8,781 bases of DNA from CAZERT01 sp964630015 (lineage in GTDB: Bacteria; Patescibacteriota; Microgenomatia; UBA10105; UBA927), in assembly GCA_964630015.1 (NCBI GenBank), contig CAZVTJ010000037.1, positions 1 to 8,781 of the forward strand, written 5' to 3'. The notes beneath the pieces were generated by a model. That model ran no database searches and was not told the origin of the DNA. It worked only from the letters and a program-made list of their open reading frames with translations. The translations under genes were made by a program, and so were the position numbers. The stretch's first letter is position 1, and each line of letters starts with the position of its first letter. Positions 1 to 5,956 of the stretch are shown here, in pieces.

Positions 1-625
1 CCGTACGACGTTTCACCGCATCGATGACTTTTTCCACCAAGATGACGTGTTCCGTTACCGTTTCCCCACAAATCTTCTCCAGGAAATTTCGAAGCATTCG
101 TATTCCATCATGGGTGTGGGCAACTTCCGGGTGAAACTGAAAACCAAAGATCTTTCGCTTTGTATCTGCAACGGCCGCCAGCGGCACATCCGGAGTAGAT
201 GCGGTAACTTCAAAACCAACAGGTGCCCGGACAACCTGATCACCATGGCTCATCCACACGGTAAACGACTGATCGGAAATTTGGTCAAACAACAATGATT
301 TCCCAACCATCGATACGGTTGTTGGTCCGTATTCCCGGTTCCCCTGCCGAACATCACCGCCCAATACTTTTGCCGTGAGTTGCCATCCGTAACAAATACC
401 CAAAATGGGAATGCCCAAAGAAAAAATCTTCGGATCTACCGTTGGCGCACCATCTTCATACACGCTTGATGGTCCGCCGGAAAGGATAATTCCTGAAGGA
501 TGAAGTTTCTGGATCGAATCAACGGCATGCTCCGGCTGAATAATCTCACAATAAACAGAAAAATCACGCACCCTTCGGGCAATTAAGTGTGCAGTTTGTG
601 AACCAAAATCAACAAGAAGTATCAT
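1..625 (-). CDS. guaA: GMP synthase (glutamine-hydrolysing), N-terminal glutaminase part; cut by the window edge
   Basis: GMP synthase converts XMP to GMP using ATP and ammonia released from glutamine, the last step of GMP synthesis, in the cytoplasm. The 208 visible residues are the class I glutamine amidotransferase domain. The N-terminus (MILLVDFGSQ) is typical. The nucleophile Cys78 lies in GICYGWQL, where the family usually has GICYGMQL. An SHGD motif is at 126-129, and FHPEV at 164-168 supplies His165 and Glu167 of the triad. The ATP pyrophosphatase domain (SGGVDS loop) and the dimerisation domain should lie beyond position 1. The ATG at 625-623 overlaps the end of the upstream HIT gene by 17 nt, with a modest AAGG about 9 nt before it, so translational coupling is likely. 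It is probably the third gene of a HIT-HIT-guaA unit. The family call is secure; completeness cannot be judged. Confidence 0.95.
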   Translation of the reverse strand, partial: MILLVDFGSQTAHLIARRVRDFSVYCEIIQPEHAVDSIQKLHPSGIILSGGPSSVYEDGAPTVDPKIFSLGIPILGICYGWQLTAKVLGGDVRQGNREYGPTTVSMVGKSLLFDQISDQSFTVWMSHGDQVVRAPVGFEVTASTPDVPLAAVADTKRKIFGFQFHPEVAHTHDGIRMLRNFLEKICGETVTEHVILVEKVIDAVKRRT

Positions 626-986
626 GATTGTTACCCTTGTCTTTCAAAAAATTCCGGAGCGCCTCATCAACACCCAACACCCCAAAAACACCCGGAATAA
701 AATGCTTATGCAAATGTGTAACCGATTGCTGGTGTGGTGGATTGATAAATACCAGAGGGTCGTACGAATAATGCTCTGTAATCCATTCAAATGCCCTTTT
801 ATTTGCTTCCCAGTATTCATCCCGGTATTCCTTGGGAATTTCCGATTCTCCACGGATATGAAACGAAGGAATAAGCAACGAATGGCCAGGGGCAATTGGT
901 TTATAGTCATGAAAAAAAATAAAATGGTCGGTTGTAAATATCATATCGCTCTCAAAACGCTTTGGGTCACAAAATGGACATTCCAT
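609..986 (-). CDS. Small HIT-family nucleotide-binding protein (125 aa)
   Basis: Histidine-triad proteins are cytoplasmic hydrolases or transferases acting on nucleotide phosphoesters such as nucleoside phosphoramidates or dinucleoside polyphosphates. The length fits the HINT/Hit branch. A Cys3-x-x-Cys6 pair opens the protein, as in zinc-binding HIT proteins. PGHSLLIP at 33-40 matches the usual PGHxLVIP strand, Asn82 precedes the active site, and HQQSV at 85-89 leads into the triad His91-x-His93-x-His95. Position 94 is Lys, where the family normally has a hydrophobic residue. The start has a good Shine-Dalgarno (AGAAAGGA, about 6 nt before ATG). It begins 13 nt after the stop of the longer HIT gene and overlaps guaA by 17 nt. 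Family membership is clear; the substrate cannot be told from sequence. Confidence 0.88.
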   Translation of the reverse strand: MECPFCDPKRFESDMIFTTDHFIFFHDYKPIAPGHSLLIPSFHIRGESEIPKEYRDEYWEANKRAFEWITEHYSYDPLVFINPPHQQSVTHLHKHFIPGVFGVLGVDEALRNFLKDKGNNHDTSC

Positions 987-999
987 ACCTTTTCCTTTC

Positions 1000-1746
1000 T
1001 TAAAATATGCACCGAGTTAACAAATTCACTGTTCTCTGGACGGCAAGTTTTGCATTATAAGGATTTTTTTCCCCTTTAAGACCAATCTGCTTCCAATTGA
1101 GTGTTTCTCCACAATTAAATAACCTACTTATTGCGCCTTGAGTTATCTGTGACGGAAAAACACCTTTCGGATCATGCGCGATTATTGCCTCTCTTCCAAA
1201 TTGTACATAGAGATATGAATAACCTTGATATGCTGTCTTTAAATTGTGCGGCGTGCTTGGATCTACGTTGTCTAACTTTTGAAATGGTATACCACGACCC
1301 CTTAATTCATCCTTCATGTACTGCATAGCATCTACTCCGTCAGGAATTCCAAATCCATGCGTATGGGCATGATACACAGATTGATGGTTGCTTCCTGGGC
1401 TATTCGCGCCATGTTCCGCCAAGAGAATTGGTGTTTGCCACCGTGTTTCCAGATCACTTACCAAATGCCCAACCTCATCTGTAAATGAAGACAGCTCGGC
1501 AAATGCCAATGGATGTCCACCGTCTTTATATTGCTTGGGAATAATCAGGGCATGAAAACCATTGGGCTCTAGAGGTAAAATATCTGGTTTTACAATAAAA
1601 TGGACTGACTCCAATATGGGTACTTGATCCATTGGATACGGTAATCCAAATACGCGTTCAAGTTGAAAATGTTTTCCATCAGGACGCTTTGGCGTACAAA
1701 ATGAACAGATTATATTACTTCCAACTGGATTTCCTTCTTGTCCCAT
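1000..1746 (-). CDS. Long HIT-family protein with C-terminal extension (248 aa)
   Basis: This is a second HIT-type nucleotide hydrolase/transferase, about twice the usual length. A Cys14-x-x-Cys17 pair suggests a bound metal. FHALIIPKQY at 64-73 is the central strand. EHG at 111-113 and the triad His126-x-His128-x-His130 form the active-site region, resembling HIT proteins with an EHG...HAHxH pattern. Residues from about 140 to 248 are an extra domain with a YSYLYVQF strand (177-184) and a helical end, plausibly the accessory part seen in longer HIT or Ap4A phosphorylase-like proteins. The ATG is preceded by GGAGGG with 8 nt spacing, and an in-frame TAG lies just upstream, fixing the start. 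An intrinsic terminator ends only a few bases before this Shine-Dalgarno, so expression probably depends on readthrough. The substrate is unknown. Confidence 0.85.
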   Translation of the reverse strand: MGQEGNPVGSNIICSFCTPKRPDGKHFQLERVFGLPYPMDQVPILESVHFIVKPDILPLEPNGFHALIIPKQYKDGGHPLAFAELSSFTDEVGHLVSDLETRWQTPILLAEHGANSPGSNHQSVYHAHTHGFGIPDGVDAMQYMKDELRGRGIPFQKLDNVDPSTPHNLKTAYQGYSYLYVQFGREAIIAHDPKGVFPSQITQGAISRLFNCGETLNWKQIGLKGEKNPYNAKLAVQRTVNLLTRCIF

Positions 1747-1874
1747 TGATGTATCCCTCCACTAAAAAACCCGCAAGAATGCGGGTTATGTTTACTACAA
1801 CACAATAATGTTGTGTATCCACTGATGAACATTTCATACCGAGTGGTATATTCGTCATTTCGTATATCATTCAT
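1710..1874 (-). CDS. Possible 54-codon upstream ORF overlapping the HIT gene start (speculative)
   Basis: An ATG at 1874-1872 follows GGAG with 6 nt spacing. The frame stays open through the leader terminator hairpin (1764-1787) and ends at a TAA at 1712-1710, inside the long HIT gene but out of its frame. The predicted peptide begins MNDIRNDEYT and has no domain I recognise. A second ATG four bases later opens a different frame that also runs into the HIT gene, so the choice of start is ambiguous. If translated, ribosomes would cross the terminator and could influence readthrough. It may equally be chance. Confidence 0.2.
   Translation of the reverse strand: MNDIRNDEYTTRYEMFISGYTTLLCCSKHNPHSCGFFSGGIHQWDKKEIQLEVI
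1764..1787 (-). terminator. Intrinsic terminator/attenuator directly before the HIT Shine-Dalgarno
   Basis: On the minus strand a perfect 7-bp stem AACCCGC/GCGGGTT with loop ATTCTT is followed by four more T, giving GCGGGTTTTTT. This is a textbook Rho-independent terminator. The T-run ends about 5 nt before the GGAGGG ribosome site of the 248-aa HIT gene. No promoter fits between the two, so RNA polymerase must read through this hairpin to express the HIT-HIT-guaA unit, which points to an attenuator. Confidence 0.75.
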
Positions 1875-1944
1875 CCTTCACTCCAACGTTAAAGGACGAT
1901 TCATTTATGTTTCAAAATACGCAAAAACGCTCCCCTTTTTATTC

Positions 1945-1964
1945 AAAAAGCGTGAGCGCTTTTT
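1945..1964 (-). terminator. Hairpin terminator after the HD-like gene (possibly bidirectional)
   Basis: A perfect 8-bp inverted repeat, AAAAAGCG and CGCTTTTT around a 4-nt loop, lies about 50 nt downstream of the stop codon of the 651-aa gene. The A/T ends give a T-run on both strands, although no minus-strand gene faces it from the other side. Only three of the eight pairs are G-C, so efficiency may be modest. The 5' arm can alternatively pair with GGAGCGTTTTT at 1924-1934. Confidence 0.5.
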
Positions 1965-1967
1965 ACT

Positions 1968-1996
1968 AGTAAACGACAATTTTATGGTGGAGTCAA
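1968..1996 (-). promoter_or_regulatory. Sigma70-like promoter for the HIT leader
   Basis: On the minus strand, TTGACT (1996-1991, five of six matches to the -35 consensus) and TTTACT (1973-1968, four of six) are separated by 17 nt. Transcription would start near 1961 and produce a leader of about 215 nt before the HIT ATG at 1746. The predicted start falls inside the arm of the 1945-1964 hairpin, which leaves some doubt. Confidence 0.4.
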
Positions 1997-2012
1997 GGAT
2001 CAAATTCGCTCT

Positions 2013-3968
2013 TTATCGAACCATAGTAAATCTTGATGGATGCGTTACGTGATCCGGTCGAACTAATACTTTTGCATCCTGTGGGTTTCCAATATGATCA
2101 TACGTAGGACTATCCGGAAATTGAAATTGTTGTCTATGTCGTTTCATTCGTTTATAGATTCTTTTCATTCCATCCAACTCTTCTTGTGAAACACCAAGTA
2201 TTTCCAATCCCACCCTGTAATACAAGTTATCGGAAACCGTATTAAATACTTTTAAATCATCATCCTGTTTCTTCCTCTTTGATAATTTATCCTGAATAAT
2301 ATTTTGTGTTTCCTCATATTCAACCTTTAATGCCTGAAGTCTTTCCTCTAGACGTCTATGAATCCCTTCATGTTCAGCAATATTATAGCCAACAAGTGAA
2401 TCTAAAAAATACCGTGATACGGCATCATACCCTATTATGGCCTTAGATTCTTCATCAATATCTTTTATTTGATTTTTTGGTACTTTAATCCGCTTTAAAG
2501 CTTTTCTTCCTAAAGCCCGAATTCTGTTTTCATAATTTCTATTTATATACTCCGGTAATTGTTCGCCAAACTGTGCCATCCTGAAGATTCGTTCCGTATC
2601 CAAAATACCAAACAAAACATATTGTTTTAAAATATCCGTCATCACGGGGCCATTTTCAAACCGTTTATCGGAAAGCATAAGAGCAACGGAAACCTGTTCC
2701 CACATGGTCCGTTCATAATCGGATTTCAACACATTGCCATCGGATCCGAAGATTCGATCGATAATGCTATTCACTTTTTCTTCCCTGCTTCCTGAAGAAT
2801 CACAATAAAAAAACGGCCTCGTGCGGGCAATCTCCACATTGATTTTTCGTATCAGCGATTCCGTTGTCGGATATCCCATATCCAAAAGATCGCCAAACAA
2901 GGCGGGAGCGGCAATTTGGATAAGCGAATCGCGTTCAACTTGGGAAAAGTCCGTAAAAAATGGCGTTGTGTCAAGAGCAATTTCTTCCAGTTCCTGAAGA
3001 AATAATTTCTGAAACGCTGGATGTAACAAAAAATTCTGTGAACTTCCTTCCACCATGGGGAAAGATTTTTTCGGGGCATGTGACTTACAAATCTTAAAAT
3101 ATTGTGCAGGTGAAAGCGAAGTAAGATCAAGCGTATGGTCAGCATACATCCTCAATACCTCATCATCCGATTTTGAAATAATTGTTCCTTGACTGTCCCG
3201 AAAAAAAGCCTTTTGTGTTCCCGATAAACGGGTAATTGCTTCCTGGGGTTGACTGTGAACCATCGTTACAATTGCCGCGAGGGCAATCCTCTCACGCGCA
3301 CGTGGCAAAGAAATATGCCGTTCCATGGCATAATGTTTCATTTGAACTAAAAGCATCAATCCACCAAGTTCGTCATGGGCTTCCTTGGATTTCATATGTT
3401 TTGATTTATCCGGTTCATGCGCATTCCATTCAACAACATCGAGCTGATAGGCGTCATGATTTTTTGGAAATAACGTCAATGCATCGATAAACCGACTGTC
3501 TTGTGTCGGTAATTTAGGAAGCATGAGTGCGCACATTGTTTGGAGTTCTTTTGCCCGCCGGGTATGGGACACTCCATGGTCATGACGTTTTGGATCTTCC
3601 CGCGAAGATAAATGCATAACTCCATATGAATCTTTATCGATATGTTCAAGTAACCGTAACTGCGTTCCGTTTGCAGCTCTGTATCCACGATCAAGGTAAG
3701 CCATCCGTTTTCCCAAATCCGCTAATACTCCCATTTCCCGTAACACAGATGAACCTGCGCGCTCCCGCATGACCATTGCTGTTGTTTGCGGATGTTGTTC
3801 CAATAAACCAACTGCACTGGAAACGAAAACTCCATACAGAGCCTTCAACCGTTCTATTGGTGTTACATCAGTAAATCCATTTTCGCTTCTTGAAACCAAG
3901 TCATGAGCCCTACGAAATGGGACGTGTATTTTATTCCCTTCAAAAAGTTCTGCCAGTGGTGCCATCAT
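2013..3968 (-). CDS. Large HD-domain-like protein of unknown function (651 aa)
   Basis: I do not recognise this as a named family. An HD phosphohydrolase-like core is readable: HDHGVSHTRRA at 129-139 (candidate first ligand His135), HDELGG at 198-203 (His198-Asp199), VHSQP at 237-241 (His238), and MYADHTLDL at 274-282 with a candidate last Asp277. The spacing between the first His and HD is longer than usual, suggesting an insertion. Residues about 533-575 look like a charged coiled coil, followed by a basic segment (KRIYKRMKRHRQQ, 602-614). No signal peptide or membrane segment is visible, so it should be cytoplasmic. The first two codons are both ATG (3968 and 3965), with no Shine-Dalgarno and a promoter touching them, so a leaderless start is likely. 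It lies next to a RelA/SpoT-like gene, and a nucleotide-phosphate hydrolase role is a reasonable guess but unproven. Confidence 0.6.
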   Translation of the reverse strand: MMAPLAELFEGNKIHVPFRRAHDLVSRSENGFTDVTPIERLKALYGVFVSSAVGLLEQHPQTTAMVMRERAGSSVLREMGVLADLGKRMAYLDRGYRAANGTQLRLLEHIDKDSYGVMHLSSREDPKRHDHGVSHTRRAKELQTMCALMLPKLPTQDSRFIDALTLFPKNHDAYQLDVVEWNAHEPDKSKHMKSKEAHDELGGLMLLVQMKHYAMERHISLPRARERIALAAIVTMVHSQPQEAITRLSGTQKAFFRDSQGTIISKSDDEVLRMYADHTLDLTSLSPAQYFKICKSHAPKKSFPMVEGSSQNFLLHPAFQKLFLQELEEIALDTTPFFTDFSQVERDSLIQIAAPALFGDLLDMGYPTTESLIRKINVEIARTRPFFYCDSSGSREEKVNSIIDRIFGSDGNVLKSDYERTMWEQVSVALMLSDKRFENGPVMTDILKQYVLFGILDTERIFRMAQFGEQLPEYINRNYENRIRALGRKALKRIKVPKNQIKDIDEESKAIIGYDAVSRYFLDSLVGYNIAEHEGIHRRLEERLQALKVEYEETQNIIQDKLSKRKKQDDDLKVFNTVSDNLYYRVGLEILGVSQEELDGMKRIYKRMKRHRQQFQFPDSPTYDHIGNPQDAKVLVRPDHVTHPSRFTMVR

Positions 3969-3971
3969 TAC

Positions 3972-4000
3972 AGTATATTATACTATAGGTTATTTTACAA
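3972..4000 (-). promoter_or_regulatory. Promoter predicted to give a leaderless mRNA for the HD-like gene
   Basis: On the minus strand, TTGTAA (4000-3995) and TATACT (3977-3972) are separated by exactly 17 nt. The -10 box ends 3 nt before the first ATG, so the start point falls at about 3966-3965, at or next to the second ATG. No Shine-Dalgarno precedes either ATG, which agrees with leaderless translation. An overlapping TATAAT lies just upstream but has poor -35 spacing. Confidence 0.5.
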
Positions 4001-4006
4001 GACATA

Positions 4007-4031
4007 TTTTTTAATACTGCCGCTTAAAAAA
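4007..4031. repeat. Perfect A/T inverted repeat upstream of the HD-gene promoter
   Basis: TTTTTTAA (4007-4014) and TTAAAAAA (4024-4031) are perfect 8-nt inverted arms around a 9-nt GC-richer centre. The repeat lies just upstream of the -35 box at 3995-4000, where an operator or an UP-type element would sit. It could also be a weak second terminator for the gene ending at 4081. A purely A/T repeat in AT-rich intergenic DNA may be chance. Confidence 0.3.
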
Positions 4032-4060
4032 TCATCTTGTTTTATTAAATACAAAATATA

Positions 4061-4090
4061 AAAAGACAAGGGGAAAACTGTTATTTCCCC
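4061..4090 (-). terminator. Terminator overlapping the stop codon of the RelA/SpoT-like gene
   Basis: On the minus strand GGGGAAA (4090-4084) and TTTCCCC (4076-4070) form a perfect 7-bp stem around a 7-nt loop that contains the TAA stop (4083-4081). TTGTCTTTTTAT follows. The T-run is interrupted near the stem, so it is probably weaker than a canonical terminator. It separates this gene from the independently promoted HD-like gene. Confidence 0.5.
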
Positions 4091-5907
4091 CAAGCAAAAG
4101 TTATCCAATTATTGGGATTTTCCTTGCGTCCAATGATATCCGGTTTGTAGGTATTATCAGGATTCTTCGGTTTATATAATAATGCAGCTGTTGTGATATT
4201 TGGGTTTTTCAATTGCTGCAATAAGAAACATCCCGATCCGACTGCTGTAACTAATAATATTTTCTTTCCTTCCGCAGATAATTGTTCAACTAATTCAACA
4301 ATTTCATCCTCCTGATACCGAAGTTTTATATCAGGAAACTGTTCTGCGATCAGATGAGCAACAAGAAGCGCGTCGTTGTCCATCGGAACAACCCTATCCC
4401 ACGTTTGACCGTTGCCCATAGCCAATGTCAAAGCAGAAATTAAATGGGTAATATCTTTTCTTAACGAATCATAGGTATAAGGAATCTGAAGCATTCCGCC
4501 TCTCCTTCGTGCAAGAGGAATTAACTCTGCCCCACTACGGCGAACTGCTATTCTACGTTGCTCTAAAATTGAATCTAGATAATCACGAAGTTCAATATTG
4601 TATATATCATCAGGAAATAATGTGGTAATTACTCCACTTTCAAAGAGTCGTGAAACCGCATATATATCCCATCCAATTTCAGCATGATAGCGGTAATCCA
4701 AATACGTTCTTGGAGTGTGGATCTGTAATTCCAGACGATCGCCACCATAGGAAATATGCAACTTCATTATCTCCAAGTTTTTACTTGAACCATGATTTTT
4801 AACACGAAATGAAATATCATTGTCAATCGTATCGTACATATCGCTTGACTCATAAACCCCAAACCCTTCCTGTTGCAACACCTGCTGAAGTTCTTCCAAA
4901 AACATCACCGCTTCCTCTTTTGACGGAAACGTAAGTTTGATACCCAAATCATCATCAACTGCATGAGGATCCGTTGTGTTTTTTCGCAACAACTTTAACA
5001 TTGAAGAAACTGGGTCTTTTTCCCTATGTTCAAGATATGCCCAATGGTTTCCCCCCCTTCTGTCTTTCCACACTCTTGCTTCAAATCGGGAATACCGTTC
5101 ATTTGGAGATAGCCGAAGATTTACTCCTTCTTGATCACTCATTGTTTGGTCATGGGGTAATTGAACAGAAAACCCAGAAGGATAGGATTCTAAAGGGTGT
5201 AGATATTGAATCGACTCGCACGCATACGTCTGCGGATCATGACGGCTAATCAATTCAATTGGCAAAGTTTGTCCCGACCCGCCTTGCCAAACATGTCTAT
5301 TGAGTACCCGTATAAATTTATCAAGCGAACGAGCGCCATTCTTTCCCTCTGATTTCCCCATGACACAAAGGGCAAGCTCCGCAAGAACAAGTTTTCGTCG
5401 GGCTTCATACCTCATCCTTCTGCCTGCTTGTGGGGAAAAAGCAAGCAGAAATAAATCCACAGGCCTATCAATAAGTCCAATTTCGTTAAGCGGAGAAATG
5501 ATTGAATGAAAATGACCAGGGATGATGCCTTCGGCGCCAACCAGTCTCTGGATCAATGTGTCTGCGTATCTTAGCGCTTGGGAAATCCGTTCTGTTTTTT
5601 CGCGATGGGATAATTCTTGCGAGGAAAAAAGTCCACCGTAGACATCAATAATGCGATTATTGATATCGTCCTTTTTTCCCTGATTTTTTGCATACGTGGG
5701 GAATATATCAGAAAAATTAGAAACGCCAAACGCGGTAAGAATTTGTCTTCGCTTTAATTGAAGCTCCAACCTCTGTTCATCAGTTAATCCTTTAACAACA
5801 GAAAAGGATGTATCACGGTGTGGATCCCCAATGGAAGAATCAGGTGGTTCGGAAAGTAATCTCCCAAAACCAAGAAAACGATAACTGGATAATTCAGGTT
5901 GTGTCAT
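4081..5907 (-). CDS. RelA/SpoT synthetase-like protein fused to a phosphoribosyltransferase-like domain (608 aa)
   Basis: The N-terminal ~280 residues are mostly helical and unrecognised. Residues about 293-415 align by eye with the (p)ppGpp synthetase fold. HREKDPVSSMLKLLRK (294-309) matches the R-x-K...S...K ATP-binding helix. D319 in DDLGIK corresponds to the catalytic Asp, with Lys324 for the usual Arg. E393 in LELQIHT is the second acidic residue, where the family has EVQIRT. The usual NGYxSxH loop is poorly kept (KNHGSSKN, 370-377). Residues about 500-608 resemble a purine-type phosphoribosyltransferase, ending in PDIIGRK...WITFAW, but the PRPP loop reads LLVTAVGSGC (551-560) without the usual acidic pair. 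I chose the ATG at 5907 because AAGGA lies 6 nt before it; a longer frame to 6033 would overlap tdk and lacks support. Activity is uncertain. Confidence 0.6.
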   Translation of the reverse strand: MTQPELSSYRFLGFGRLLSEPPDSSIGDPHRDTSFSVVKGLTDEQRLELQLKRRQILTAFGVSNFSDIFPTYAKNQGKKDDINNRIIDVYGGLFSSQELSHREKTERISQALRYADTLIQRLVGAEGIIPGHFHSIISPLNEIGLIDRPVDLFLLAFSPQAGRRMRYEARRKLVLAELALCVMGKSEGKNGARSLDKFIRVLNRHVWQGGSGQTLPIELISRHDPQTYACESIQYLHPLESYPSGFSVQLPHDQTMSDQEGVNLRLSPNERYSRFEARVWKDRRGGNHWAYLEHREKDPVSSMLKLLRKNTTDPHAVDDDLGIKLTFPSKEEAVMFLEELQQVLQQEGFGVYESSDMYDTIDNDISFRVKNHGSSKNLEIMKLHISYGGDRLELQIHTPRTYLDYRYHAEIGWDIYAVSRLFESGVITTLFPDDIYNIELRDYLDSILEQRRIAVRRSGAELIPLARRRGGMLQIPYTYDSLRKDITHLISALTLAMGNGQTWDRVVPMDNDALLVAHLIAEQFPDIKLRYQEDEIVELVEQLSAEGKKILLVTAVGSGCFLLQQLKNPNITTAALLYKPKNPDNTYKPDIIGRKENPNNWITFAWGK

Positions 5908-5919
5908 AAGAAGTCCTTT

Positions 5920-5925
5920 ATTATA
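5920..5925 (-). promoter_or_regulatory. Consensus -10 box before the RelA/SpoT-like gene
   Basis: TATAAT on the minus strand lies 12 nt before the ATG and just before the AAGGA ribosome site, in the 49-nt gap after tdk. A transcript starting here would carry a leader of only a few bases. No convincing -35 hexamer is at 16-18 nt (best TGGATT), so it may be a weak internal promoter or chance in AT-rich DNA. Confidence 0.28.
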
Positions 5926-5956
5926 GGGTAAAACAAAAAAATAATCCAGAAGAATT

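Noticed and set aside
624..1079. 151-codon plus-strand ORF antisense to the HIT genes
   Set aside because: Composition and the lack of a ribosome site or motif mark it as a shadow of two well-supported minus-strand genes.
1813..2052. 79-codon plus-strand ORF in the HIT leader
   Set aside because: No ribosome site or recognisable domain, and it covers the terminator hairpin and the end of the HD gene.
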